The notes beneath the pieces were generated by a model. It was given only the letters and a program-made list of their open reading frames with translations, made no database searches and was not told where the DNA came from. A stretch of DNA of 64,000 bases from Acidobacteria bacterium SCN 69-37 (GTDB lineage: Bacteria; Acidobacteriota; Vicinamibacteria; Vicinamibacterales; SCN-69-37). This document shows positions 1-8,858 of the stretch, in pieces (the stretch's first letter is position 1; every line of letters begins with the position of its first letter). The stretch covers positions 1 to 64,000 of the forward strand of contig MEDJ01000012.1 of the NCBI GenBank assembly GCA_001724025.1, read 5' to 3'. The position numbers were made by a program, and so were the translations under genes.

Positions 1-2
1 CA

Positions 3-248
3 GGCACGGCGCCTGACGCCGCGCGCCCGTCGGCACGCCCCACACGCGTCCCGGCGCGCGAATCCGCACCGGCATCGGGGGCCGGCCGCGTCGATCGCGG
101 GCGGCCCCCGACAGGCGGTGATCGCCAGGCCACGACGCGACAGGCGCCCGCGCCCCGCGTCCAGGCCCCGAGCGCGTCGCGATCGGCCGAGCGTCCGGCA
201 CCGGCGCGCGAGAGCGGCAGCCGGGCCACGGCTCGGCCGCGGCGCTGA
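3..248 (+). CDS. C-terminal part of an unknown Pro/Ala/Arg-rich protein (truncated by window edge)
   Basis: An open frame runs in from the left edge and ends at TGA 246-248, about 81 residues. The residues are almost only Ala, Pro, Arg, Ser, Gly and Thr, as in a disordered tail. No domain or motif is visible, so no function is given. The frame is open throughout, but in DNA this GC-rich that is weak evidence by itself. A strong hairpin follows directly after the stop, which fits the end of a transcription unit. It could also be non-coding. Confidence 0.4.
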   Translation, partial: GTAPDAARPSARPTRVPARESAPASGAGRVDRGRPPTGGDRQATTRQAPAPRVQAPSASRSAERPAPARESGSRATARPRR

Positions 249-253
249 TCACC

Positions 254-307
254 CACCTCCCGTCCCGGGCCCGTCGTGACCACGACGGACACCCGGGGCG
301 GGAGGTG
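254..307 (+). terminator. Long hairpin between the edge gene and PBP1A
   Basis: Arms 254-269 and 292-307 pair over 16 bp with one mismatch. The loop holds a second small inverted repeat (CGTCGT/ACGACG, about 272-287). No T-run follows, so intrinsic termination is not certain. It lies just after the stop of the edge frame and about 57 bases before the PBP1A start, so it may insulate the two. Confidence 0.5.
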
Positions 308-363
308 ACCGGCGCGAATCCCGGCACCGTGACGCCGTCATTCCTTGGTACAGTGTCCAGATC

Positions 364-2589
364 ATGCGCGCTTCCCGCAGCCTGATCCGCAGCTTCGGGC
401 TCGTCGCCCTGTTCGTCGGCGCGGCGGCCGCCGGCACGGCCGGCGGCGTCCTCTTTGCCTTCGCCGGCGACCTCCCCGAGATCGAGGCGCTCGACGACTA
501 CTCTCCCGGCGTCATCACGCGCGTCCTGGGCCGCGACGGGTCGACGGTAGCCGAATTCGCCACCGAACGCCGGCAGGTCATCGGCTACGACCAGATTCCC
601 GAGGTCCTGCGACAGGCCATCATGTCGGCCGAAGATCAGGACTTCATGACTCACGGCGGGTTCCACCCGCTCCTGATGGCCTACGCCGCCGTCAACGACG
701 TCGTCCGATCCGGCCGCACGCCGGGGCGCAGCACCATCACGCAACAACTCGCGCGCCAGCTCTTCCCCGAGTCGCTCGGGTTCGAGCGGGCCTGGATCAG
801 GAAGATCAAGGAAGCCCTCGTCGCCATCCAGATCGAGAAGCGGTACACGAAGGAAGAGATCTTCACGATGTACTGCAACAAGGTGCCGTGGGGGAACCGC
901 ACCTATGGGGTCGAAGCGGCCTCGCAGCTGTACTTCGGGAAGTCGGCGCGCGACCTGACGCTCGAGGAAGCGGCCACCATTGCCGGCATGCTGCCGGCCC
1001 CGCAGCGGCTCAACCCTTACAGCAGCCTCGAGGCGGCCTCGCGCCGGCGCGCCTACGTGCTCGATCGTATGGTCCGCGAGGGCTACATCACGGCCACCGC
1101 GGCCAGCGAGGCCAAGGGACACCCGATCGTCACCCGGGGAGAACCGTCGCAGCCCCCGGCCCTGTCGCGGTATTTCGCCGAGATCATCCGTACGGATCTC
1201 GAGGCCAAGTACGGCACGAAGGCCGTCTACGAGGACGGCCTGATCGTCAGGACCGGCCTCGATCCCCTGCTGCAGCGCGCGGCCAACACGGCGCTCGACG
1301 ACGGCCTGCGCCGGATCGACCGGCTTCGCGGCTTCAGGCGACCTGCCCGGAACATCATCGACGCCGGGGACGGCGCGTCGCTCGACACATGGCGTCACCC
1401 GCAGTGGCCGCGCGATCTCGACGAGGGCACCGTCCTGCCCGCGCTCGTCATGGACGTCAGCCAGACCGCCATCACCATCCGGATCGGGACGATGACCGGG
1501 CTCATCGAACGGGCCGGCTACCAGTGGACGCGGCGCCAGCCCCGCGATCTCGTGCGTCCGGGTGACGTCATCGAAGCGCGCGTCCGCACCATCGATCACG
1601 AGGCCGCCCGGTTCACGGCCGACCTCGAGCAGACACCCGAGGTCGAGGGCGCCGTGCTGGCGCTCGACAACCGGACGGGCCAGATCATGGCCATGGTCGG
1701 CGGCGCCAACTTCGTGCGCAGCCAGTTCAACCGTGCCACGCAGGCGAAGCGCCAGGTCGGCTCGCTCTTCAAGCCGTTCGTCTACGCCGCGGCCATCGAC
1801 AGGGGCTACACCGCCGCATCGATCCTCGACGACTCGCCCGCCAGCTTCAACGTCGGCCCGAACCAGCCGCCGTACGAACCGCGCAACTACGACCGCACGT
1901 TCCGCGGGCCGATCCCGCTCCGCCTCGCCCTCGCGCAGTCGCGCAACGTCCCGGTCATCCGCCTGATGGAAGCCTTGGGACCGCGTCAGGTGATCGGCTA
2001 CGCGCGGCGCATGGGCATGTCGTCACCGATTCCGGAGGTCCTGTCAGTGGCCATCGGCGCCTCCGAGGCGACGCTGCAGGAGATCGTGTCGGCCTACTCG
2101 GCCTTCCCGAACCAGGGCGTCCGCATGGAGCCGCTGACCATGCTGGAGGTCGTCGATCGCGACGGCACCGTCCTCGAGCAGCATCGGCCCGAGGCGCACG
2201 AGGCGCTGCGGGCCGACACGGCGTACATCATGACGAACCTGCTCGAGAGCGTCGTCCAGCGCGGTACGGCCGCGTCGGCGGCGTCGCTCAACTGGCCGCT
2301 CGGCGGCAAGACCGGCACGACCGACGACTACACCGACGCGTGGTTCGTCGGATTCGATCCGGAGATCACCGTCGGCGTATGGATCGGCATGGACCAGAAG
2401 CGTCCGATCGGGACGAACCAGACCGGCACGGTGGCCGCGCTCCCGATCTGGCGCCAGATCATGTCCGAGTGGATCGCGCATCGCCGCGAAGCCGGCGACC
2501 CTCCGGTCTTCGAGCGCCCCGGCAACATCGTCACCGTCGAAACCGCCACCGGCCCCGAAGTCTTCATCGCGGGCACGGAACCGCAGTGA
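364..2589 (+). CDS. mrcA: Penicillin-binding protein 1A (bifunctional glycosyltransferase/transpeptidase)
   Basis: Class A penicillin-binding protein of 741 residues that polymerises lipid II and cross-links peptidoglycan in the periplasm. An N-terminal membrane anchor covers residues 10-33. The GT51 domain shows the catalytic Glu in AEDQDF (about 90), STITQQLARQLF (123-134) and the KIKE/IEKRYTKEEI helix. The transpeptidase domain shows SLFK with Ser467, an SRN motif and KTG with Lys649. An OB-like insert lies between the two domains. The ATG at 364 directly precedes the anchor. Convergent with prfB, with 13 bases between the stop codons. The symbol follows the 1A type; the exact paralogue cannot be fixed here. 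Confidence 0.93.
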   Translation: MRASRSLIRSFGLVALFVGAAAAGTAGGVLFAFAGDLPEIEALDDYSPGVITRVLGRDGSTVAEFATERRQVIGYDQIPEVLRQAIMSAEDQDFMTHGGFHPLLMAYAAVNDVVRSGRTPGRSTITQQLARQLFPESLGFERAWIRKIKEALVAIQIEKRYTKEEIFTMYCNKVPWGNRTYGVEAASQLYFGKSARDLTLEEAATIAGMLPAPQRLNPYSSLEAASRRRAYVLDRMVREGYITATAASEAKGHPIVTRGEPSQPPALSRYFAEIIRTDLEAKYGTKAVYEDGLIVRTGLDPLLQRAANTALDDGLRRIDRLRGFRRPARNIIDAGDGASLDTWRHPQWPRDLDEGTVLPALVMDVSQTAITIRIGTMTGLIERAGYQWTRRQPRDLVRPGDVIEARVRTIDHEAARFTADLEQTPEVEGAVLALDNRTGQIMAMVGGANFVRSQFNRATQAKRQVGSLFKPFVYAAAIDRGYTAASILDDSPASFNVGPNQPPYEPRNYDRTFRGPIPLRLALAQSRNVPVIRLMEALGPRQVIGYARRMGMSSPIPEVLSVAIGASEATLQEIVSAYSAFPNQGVRMEPLTMLEVVDRDGTVLEQHRPEAHEALRADTAYIMTNLLESVVQRGTAASAASLNWPLGGKTGTTDDYTDAWFVGFDPEITVGVWIGMDQKRPIGTNQTGTVAALPIWRQIMSEWIAHRREAGDPPVFERPGNIVTVETATGPEVFIAGTEPQ

Positions 2590-2602
2590 TGCTGGCGAAC
2601 GA

Positions 2603-3731
2603 TCACGCCTCGTCTTCCATTGTCGTCTCGAGCTTGCCGAGGGCGCGCTTCATCAGGTAGGCCTTGATGAATTCGTCGATGTCGCCATCGAGGACGCGGT
2701 CGACGTCGCTGACCTGATACTTCGTGCGATGGTCCTTGACCATCTGGTACGGGTGCAGGACGTAGCTGCGAATCTGGCTGCCGAAGGCGATGTCCTTCTT
2801 CTCGCCGCCAATCTCGTCGAGCTTCGCCTGCTGCTCCTTCTGCCGCAGATCGTAGAGCCGCGCCTTGAGCACCTTCATCGCCGACGCCCGGTTCTTGTGC
2901 TGTGACCGCTCGTTCTGACACGAGACCACGATGCCCGTCGGCAAGTGCGTGATGCGGATGGCCGAATCCGTCACGTTGACGTGCTGGCCCCCGGCTCCGC
3001 TCGATCGGAACGTGTCGACGCGCAGGTCCTTCTCGTCGATCTCGACCTCCACGTCATCGGGCAATTCCGGCCAGACGTAGAGCGACGCAAACGACGTGTG
3101 ACGACGGGCAGCCTGGTCGAAGGGGGAAATACGGACGAGACGATGGACGCCGGCCTCGGCCGCGAGCAGCCCGTACGCGTAGTCGCCCGACACGACGAGC
3201 GTCACGCTCTTGATGCCCGCCTCGTCGCCCGGCTGCGTATCGACCACCTCGCGCTTGAAGCCGCGCCGCTCGATCCAGCGCATGTACATGCGCAGCAGCA
3301 TCTCGGCCCAGTCCTGCGACTCGGTGCCGCCCGCGCCGGGATGAATGGTGATGATGGCGTTCTTCCTGTCCATCTCGCCGGCGAGCATCGTCCGGATCTC
3401 GCCAGCCTCCACTTCCCGCGAGAACGCCTCGATCCCGCGCTCGAGATCGGCCAGCACGTCCTCGCCCGAGCGTTGCCACTCGAACAGCACGCCGAGGTCG
3501 TCGGCCTGGCGCCGCAGCGCGGTCGACAGCGTCAGATCGTCGTCGAGCCGCCGCCGCTTCTGAAGGATTTTCTGGGCGACGGCCTGGTCCTTCCAGAAAT
3601 CCGGCGCGGCGGCCTGGGCCTCGACCTCGCTCAGTTCCCGCTGCAGGCGTGCGTCGTCAAAGGCCCCTCCGCAGGTCGGAGGCCCGGGCGGAGAGTTCGG
3701 TGTACGCGCGCGTGAGTTCGTCGAGTGTCAT
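2603..3731 (-). CDS. prfB: Peptide chain release factor 2 (programmed +1 frameshift)
   Basis: RF2 recognises UAA and UGA and releases the peptide. The gene is in two frames. Codons 1-24 run from ATG 3731-3729 to CTT 3662-3660 and are followed by in-frame TGA 3659-3657. Reading resumes in the +1 frame at GAC 3658-3656 and continues to TGA 2605-2603, about 375 residues in total, close to the usual length. The SPF codon-recognition tripeptide and the GGQ motif (GAGGQHVN) are both present. A Shine-Dalgarno-like GGAGG lies three bases before the slippery CTT TGA C. The gene lies 44 bases after lnt. Tools that ignore the shift will start the protein at 3490 and lose about 80 residues. Confidence 0.95.
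3654..3672 (-). promoter_or_regulatory. RF2 autoregulatory frameshift signal
   Basis: On the minus strand the order is GGAGG, GGC, CTT, TGA, C. This matches the known RF2 recoding site: an internal Shine-Dalgarno with three-base spacing, a CUU slippery codon, and UGA in a poor context with C after it. Low RF2 lets the ribosome slip +1 and make more RF2. Confidence 0.93.
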
Positions 3732-3775
3732 GGCGTCGGAATCTCGTATGTCGGAATCTATTGTCGGAACGTCGG

Positions 3776-5215
3776 TCAGCGGCCCGCGCGACGGGCGGTC
3801 ACCATCCCGGCCGCCAGCCACAGCGTGACGACCAGCGAGGCCCAGACGCTCACGTCGCCGATGCGACTGTAGATCGTACGCGCAGTCAGCAGGCGGACGT
3901 CAACAGTCAGCACGGCCGGCTCGAACAGCGGCGACGTGGCCAGCACGCGGCCGTACGGATCGACGGCCCCGCTGATGCCCGTGTTCGCCGCGCGCACGAC
4001 GAACCGGCCCTGCTCCACCGCGCGGATCGCCCCCTGCTCGAAGTGCTGATATGGGGCCGAGGTCCGGCCGAACCAGGCATCGTTCGTGATCGTCGCCAGC
4101 AGCGCACTGCCGTTCTCGACGAACTGCTGCGCGAGCGAGGCATACACCGATTCGTAGCAGATGGCGACACTCACCCGTCGCCCCTCGGCGTCGAACACGA
4201 CGGCTTCGGTTCCGGGTGTGAAGTCACTGACCTTGTCGACGAGCGGGCCGACGAAAAACAGCAGCGACTTCAGTGGCACGTACTCGCCGAACGGCGCCAG
4301 CCGCATCTTCCGATACCACTGTCGCGAGTGTCCATCGGGCCCGATGAGCACCGCCGCGTTGTAGTACCGGCCCGGATCGCCCACGCCGCCCGGCTCGATC
4401 TGATCGGATCCGATGATGAACGGCGTCGACGTCCCGGCCGCCAGGGCGCGAATCGGCGCGGCCATCGGACCCGACGTGTCGAGCGGGAACGGCGTCGAGG
4501 CCTCGGGCCAGATGACCAGGTCGGCTCCCGCAGCAATCGCCTCGCGGCTCAGCGTGAGGTAGCGCGTGACAATGTCCTGGCTGTAGCGCGGATCCCACTT
4601 CTGATCCTGCGGAATGGCTCCCTGCACCAGTCCCACGCGCACGGGCGCCCCGGCCTCGAGGAGATCGCCACCAGCCACGCGGATGGCGCCCCAGACGGTG
4701 AGGCTCACCATCAACACGAGCGAGGCCACCGCGCCGGCGCGCATGGCGCGCGTCCGTCCAATCGTCAGCGCCACGGCCGCGGTGGCGATCAACGCGAGCA
4801 GGGCCGACAGTCCGGGCACGCCCGCCAGGCTGGCGATCTGGACCACGGGCAGCACCGTGGCCTGCGATGCGCCAAGCTGCACCCACGGGAATCCAGGACC
4901 GAGCGACGTCCGGAGCCACTCGGTGGCCACCCAGAGTGCCGGCGCCAGCCAGATGCCACCCGGTCCGATCCGACGGACGGCCCCGGCCAGCAGCACGGCG
5001 AACAGCCCCGGATAGATGGCCAGATACGCGACGAGGAGGCCGGTGATCGGCACGCTCGCGAGCCACGGCAGGCCGCCGTGCAGGCGCATCGTGTCGACCA
5101 GCCAGTACAGGGTTCCCGCGAAATAGACGAGTCCGGTGGTGACGCCGAGCAGGAAGGCGCGCCCCGCCAGCACGCCCCGGCCTGTCCCCGTGACGGCCAG
5201 GATGAGCGGGGCCAC
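3776..5215 (-). CDS. lnt: Apolipoprotein N-acyltransferase
   Basis: Inner-membrane enzyme that adds the third acyl chain to the N-terminal Cys of lipoproteins. The first 200 residues hold several membrane helices. The C-terminal nitrilase-fold domain shows the catalytic triad: Glu in WPEAS, Lys in YRKMRLAPFGEY and Cys in AICYES. The start is uncertain. GTG 5215 is the first ordinary start codon, but the frame stays open upstream and encodes a further Lnt-like first helix (about 25 residues, SFPRFGHPAFAW included) back to the SPOR stop at 5289. The true start may therefore be a rare codon such as CTG 5281. It belongs to the run TPR-SPOR-lnt-prfB. Confidence 0.93.
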   Translation of the reverse strand: MAPLILAVTGTGRGVLAGRAFLLGVTTGLVYFAGTLYWLVDTMRLHGGLPWLASVPITGLLVAYLAIYPGLFAVLLAGAVRRIGPGGIWLAPALWVATEWLRTSLGPGFPWVQLGASQATVLPVVQIASLAGVPGLSALLALIATAAVALTIGRTRAMRAGAVASLVLMVSLTVWGAIRVAGGDLLEAGAPVRVGLVQGAIPQDQKWDPRYSQDIVTRYLTLSREAIAAGADLVIWPEASTPFPLDTSGPMAAPIRALAAGTSTPFIIGSDQIEPGGVGDPGRYYNAAVLIGPDGHSRQWYRKMRLAPFGEYVPLKSLLFFVGPLVDKVSDFTPGTEAVVFDAEGRRVSVAICYESVYASLAQQFVENGSALLATITNDAWFGRTSAPYQHFEQGAIRAVEQGRFVVRAANTGISGAVDPYGRVLATSPLFEPAVLTVDVRLLTARTIYSRIGDVSVWASLVVTLWLAAGMVTARRAGR

Positions 5216-5286
5216 GGCCAGCCAGGCAAACGCAGGATGACCGAACCGGGGGAAGCTGAAAACGCACAGCGCCCCGGACAGGAGGG

Positions 5287-5979
5287 CTAGCGGGTAAGCG
5301 ACGACGACAGTCCTTCCTCGGTCCGCAGCCGGGACTGCACACGCACGGCCTCGGGACGATCGGCGAACGGGCCCACGCGCACGCGGAACAAGCCCCCGGC
5401 AGCCGGTGGCGCCACCGTGGCCGTGAATCCCTTCGCAGCGAGCTGACGCGCCTGGCGATCCGCATTCTCGCGTGATCGGTAGGCGCCAACCTGCAGGAAC
5501 CAGCTGTTCGACGACGCCGGCTTGGCCGTGGCAGCCGGTGTCGGTGCTGCCGCAGGCGGCGGCGTCGCGGGCCGCGGTTCCGGACGTGCCGTCGGCGGTG
5601 CCGGCGTGGCCGCCGCTGCCGGCGGCGCAGGCGTCGACGACGCGGGCGGCGTCGTTGCCGCGGGCGGTTCCGCCGCGTCGTCAGTGAGCGGTTCGGACAC
5701 GGGCTCGGGCTCAGCGGCCGGCGTACTCGTGCCCTGGAGACTGTTGTGATACGCCGTATCGGCCGGCGACAACTCGGTCGGCGGCGGCATCTCGGCGGGC
5801 GGCGCCACGTGGGTCGCCGACTCGATGGCCTCGGGCACGGCCTCGCCGCTGCTCCCGATACCCCGGCCGACGGATACGCCGAGCAGGAAGACTCCGACGG
5901 CCACGGCCACCGACGTCATGAACAGAAAGACCAGCTGCTTCCCGCTCAGCTGAATTTCCCGGAATTGCGGCTCGGCCAT
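5287..5979 (-). CDS. SPOR-domain membrane protein
   Basis: A 230-residue protein with a short cytoplasmic N-terminus, one membrane helix (about residues 15-37), a long Pro/Ala-rich periplasmic linker (about 45-150) and a C-terminal SPOR domain starting at SNSWFLQVGAYRSRENA. SPOR domains bind glycan strands stripped of stem peptides at the septum, so a role in division or cell-wall remodelling is likely. ATG 5979 was chosen over 6003 because it directly precedes the natural N-terminus MAEPQFREI. The stop overlaps the open lnt frame. Confidence 0.85.
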   Translation of the reverse strand: MAEPQFREIQLSGKQLVFLFMTSVAVAVGVFLLGVSVGRGIGSSGEAVPEAIESATHVAPPAEMPPPTELSPADTAYHNSLQGTSTPAAEPEPVSEPLTDDAAEPPAATTPPASSTPAPPAAAATPAPPTARPEPRPATPPPAAAPTPAATAKPASSNSWFLQVGAYRSRENADRQARQLAAKGFTATVAPPAAGGLFRVRVGPFADRPEAVRVQSRLRTEEGLSSSLTR

Positions 5980-6006
5980 GATCGATCTGCGAGATGGTAA
6001 CACGCG

Positions 6007-7650
6007 TCAGGGGCCGACACGGTCGCGCAATGCGCGCGCCTCGGCCGAGGCGGGATCGAGGACCAGTGCGCGGTCGACCTCGCGCCGCGCGGCGTCCCGC
6101 TGCCCGCTCTCGAGCAGCGCCTCTCCGAGCGCGACGCGTCCCGCGGCCGTCTCGCGGCACCAGAGCGCCACGGTGTATTCCTCGATGGCGGCCGTCAGCC
6201 GGCCGGCCCGCTGGTGGACTCCGCCCAGCAGCCGATGTGGCTCCTCCTCGTAGGGGGACAGGTAGATCGCCCGCCGCAGCTCATCGACGGCCTCGCGGTC
6301 GCGCCCACCCGCCACCAGCGTGCGGGCGTTGTCGAGGTGGAAATAGGCTGTGGCCCGCTGATCGCGCTGGGCCGGACCGAGCAGTGTCGTACGAAGCTCC
6401 ACGGCGTTGGACAGATCGGCAGGTGAGGGAATCCGCGCGAGCCCCGGCGGCACCTGCGCGGCGAGCGCGGGATTCTCGACACCGCTGCCGAGCAGTCGGG
6501 CGAGTTCGAGTTCCCGTTGCGCTTCGGTCGTCCGTCCCGACGCCGCCAGGACCGCGCCCATGACCCTGTGTGCGTCGCCATCGGCCGCGTTGAACCGCAC
6601 GACCTCGCGCAGCCACTTCAGTGCCTCGGCTACCTCGCCGGCCCGGGCGTGCGCGTAGCCGAGATTGAAGAGATAGTCCGTGTGCTCCGGGTGCTCGCCC
6701 ACCGCGCGCTCGAAGTACGCCGCCGGCGTCTGCCCGCCTGCCGTCGTGCCGCGCCGCAACTGGACGACACCGAGCAGGCTGGAAATGGCCGCGGCCGGCT
6801 CGTCCTCGTAGATCGCCGTCAGCGCCTGCCACGCCCCGTCGTACCGCCGCAGTTCGAGCATCGACAGCGCCACGGCGAACCGCGCGCGCCTGTACGCAGC
6901 CGCGTCCGGCCCCACGGCGTTGGCCGACGCCAGCGCCCGTTCGTGCTCGCCCTGCGTCGTGTAGAGATCCCAGAGGGCCAGGAGAATCCGCGGATCGGCC
7001 GACGCCTGCCGCACGGCCGATTCGAGAAACCGCTGCTGCGCCGCGGGCGTGGTCGCCACCAGCCCCTTCAGGTAACTCTCGAAGGTCTCGAGGGCCAGCG
7101 GCGGCAGCGCGGCCCGGGCCGGCCGGACGCGGGCCGTGCCGCTGGCGAGGCGCTCGGTCACCTCGTCGAACACCGCGAAGATGTCGGGCAGGTCGCCCTG
7201 GTGCTCGATCGGCGTCACCTCGGTGCCCGTGGCCAGCCGCACCATGCGCGCGCGGACCTCGAGCCGATCGCCAAGCCGCACCTCGCCGAAGACGACCTCC
7301 GAGGCCCCGAGGATCTCGCCGACACGCAACGTGGTCGCCCGCGTCAGCGCCGACGTCATCGGCAGATTCAGCCGCGCGAACGCCGCCAGCCGCTGGTCGC
7401 GTGACAGGGCGCCCACGCCCCGCGCCTCGAGGCCGTCGGCAATCAGTGTCGACGCCGCTTCGCCCAGCCACAGCGCCGTCCCTTCTCCACCGGGCGCCGC
7501 CGCATCGATCTGCGTGGTGAACGGCATCACGAGCACGCGGGAGCCGGGCGCAGCCTGGGCCCACGCCCGCGGCGCCAGCACGACGCACACACTCACAACC
7601 AGCACCGAGACGATCCAGGCACGCACGACAGGAAAGAAGACGTTCGTCAT
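6007..7650 (-). CDS. Secreted tetratricopeptide-repeat protein
   Basis: A 547-residue protein with an export signal (hydrophobic run about 12-32 ending in AWA). An N-terminal alpha/beta domain follows (VLVMPF, then a predicted helix and a second strand region), similar to the TolB/FlgO-like amino-terminal domains often fused to TPRs. From about residue 190 to the end there are repeated TPR-like helices with the A..Y..A and LG.. patterns. The ATG at 7650 overlaps the V4R-like gene stop as ATGA, so the two are probably coupled. No catalytic motif is seen; a scaffold role in the envelope is inferred. Confidence 0.75.
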   Translation of the reverse strand: MTNVFFPVVRAWIVSVLVVSVCVVLAPRAWAQAAPGSRVLVMPFTTQIDAAAPGGEGTALWLGEAASTLIADGLEARGVGALSRDQRLAAFARLNLPMTSALTRATTLRVGEILGASEVVFGEVRLGDRLEVRARMVRLATGTEVTPIEHQGDLPDIFAVFDEVTERLASGTARVRPARAALPPLALETFESYLKGLVATTPAAQQRFLESAVRQASADPRILLALWDLYTTQGEHERALASANAVGPDAAAYRRARFAVALSMLELRRYDGAWQALTAIYEDEPAAAISSLLGVVQLRRGTTAGGQTPAAYFERAVGEHPEHTDYLFNLGYAHARAGEVAEALKWLREVVRFNAADGDAHRVMGAVLAASGRTTEAQRELELARLLGSGVENPALAAQVPPGLARIPSPADLSNAVELRTTLLGPAQRDQRATAYFHLDNARTLVAGGRDREAVDELRRAIYLSPYEEEPHRLLGGVHQRAGRLTAAIEEYTVALWCRETAAGRVALGEALLESGQRDAARREVDRALVLDPASAEARALRDRVGP

Positions 7651-8252
7651 GCAGCGGCGGCCGTTGTTTCGATCGGTCGCGTCATCTCCAGCGTCACCGT
7701 GATCAGGCAGGATCCGGCGCCCATCGCGCGGCAGCGATCGACCTGCGCAGTCGACGGCAGCCCGAAATGTGCCAGCGTCGTGACCGCCAGCGCGCGGTAG
7801 AACCCGCACAGTGGCGCCGGCTGCACCCCACGCACCGAGCAGAAGACCGATGAGATGACCTCGACCTCAGCACCCACGCCGCGCGACCGCACGCGCAGGC
7901 GGCTGCCGCTGTCGACAATCTCGGCAATCGCCGCAGCCACGCGCAGCGCCGCCCCGATGCGGAACCGCCCCGGCATCCAGGTGACCATCCGCCGGCGATA
8001 GGCCGGCAGCGTCATCAGCGCCCACTCGGCCGCCAGTGCGCCGGCACGCGCCACCACGCGGTCGTAGCCGTCGTCGTCCTCCGTGCGGAGGAAGCCGAGC
8101 ACGGCCATCATCGGCGCCCGCCCGATGCTGCCGTCACGCAGCCCCTCGGAGTGGAGCCAGTTTTCGTAGAAATCGAGCCGCTGCGGCAGTGCCTCGCTGA
8201 TCGCCTGGTGCAGACTGGCGGCCACGAGACGGCCAATGTGTCCCTCTGTCAT
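7647..8252 (-). CDS. V4R/HNOB-like small-molecule-binding domain protein (tentative)
   Basis: A 201-residue soluble protein. The C-terminal third has the pattern FCSVRG..., a Cys-containing helix with GFYRAL, and a closing C-x5-G-x-C element (DRCRAMGAGSC). This resembles the end of 4-vinyl-reductase-like (V4R) and heme-NO-binding-like domains, which bind hydrophobic ligands or metals through such cysteines. The assignment is by pattern only. It is followed by the TPR gene with an ATGA overlap and is divergent from mobA, with nine bases between the start codons, so each promoter must lie inside the other gene or further away. Confidence 0.45.
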   Translation of the reverse strand: MTEGHIGRLVAASLHQAISEALPQRLDFYENWLHSEGLRDGSIGRAPMMAVLGFLRTEDDDGYDRVVARAGALAAEWALMTLPAYRRRMVTWMPGRFRIGAALRVAAAIAEIVDSGSRLRVRSRGVGAEVEVISSVFCSVRGVQPAPLCGFYRALAVTTLAHFGLPSTAQVDRCRAMGAGSCLITVTLEMTRPIETTAAAA

Positions 8253-8261
8253 GATGCCTGC

Positions 8262-8858
8262 ATGTCAGGAACGAGGACGGCCGCCGCCATCGTGGCGGGC
8301 GGACGTGCGCGCCGCTTCGGCGGGCAGGACAAGGGTCGCCTGATCGTCCATGGCCGCTCCATCATCGTTCGACAGGTGGAGATCCTGCAACGGGTCGCCT
8401 CCGATCTCCTCGTCATCGCCGGCGATCCGGCCCGCTACACCGATCTGCCCGTCCGCGTCGTCCGTGACCGCCAGCCGGACCTGGGCGCCATCGGCGGCAT
8501 CGACACCGCGGTCCACGCCGCCCCCGGCACGCACGTCGTCGTCATCGCGTGCGACATGCCCTTCCTCACGAGCGATCTGCTGACGCACCTCTTGGACCTT
8601 GGTCGCGATCGGGACGGCGCCTGGGTGCGCACGGACCGCGGCGTCGAGCCGCTCGTGGCCTGCTACGCCACGGCAGCCCGCGACCGCATCGCCGCCTTCA
8701 TTGCCGCCGGAGGCCGTCGCGCGTCGGCGCTCGACACCGTGCTGCGGATGGCGGAACTCGCGTCGCCCGACCTCGATCGCTTCGGTGCGCCCGACAGGCT
8801 CCTGGCCAACGTCAACACGCCCGACGACTACGCCCGAGTACAATACGACCCCGCATGA
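8262..8858 (+). CDS. mobA: Molybdenum cofactor guanylyltransferase
   Basis: Transfers GMP from GTP to molybdopterin to make the bis-MGD cofactor, in the cytosol. The 198-residue protein has the nucleotidyltransferase signature AAIVAGGRARRFGGQDKG at residues 7-24, DLGAIGGI, and CDMPFL with the metal-binding Asp. The ATG at 8262 puts the signature at the usual distance; a longer frame from 8151 runs through the divergent gene and was rejected. The stop overlaps the argS start as ATGA. Confidence 0.88.
   Translation: MSGTRTAAAIVAGGRARRFGGQDKGRLIVHGRSIIVRQVEILQRVASDLLVIAGDPARYTDLPVRVVRDRQPDLGAIGGIDTAVHAAPGTHVVVIACDMPFLTSDLLTHLLDLGRDRDGAWVRTDRGVEPLVACYATAARDRIAAFIAAGGRRASALDTVLRMAELASPDLDRFGAPDRLLANVNTPDDYARVQYDPA

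Noticed and set aside
4224-5489. Long open frame on the minus strand within lnt
   Set aside because: Composition-driven frame in high-GC DNA with no domain; it overlaps lnt, which has the full catalytic triad.
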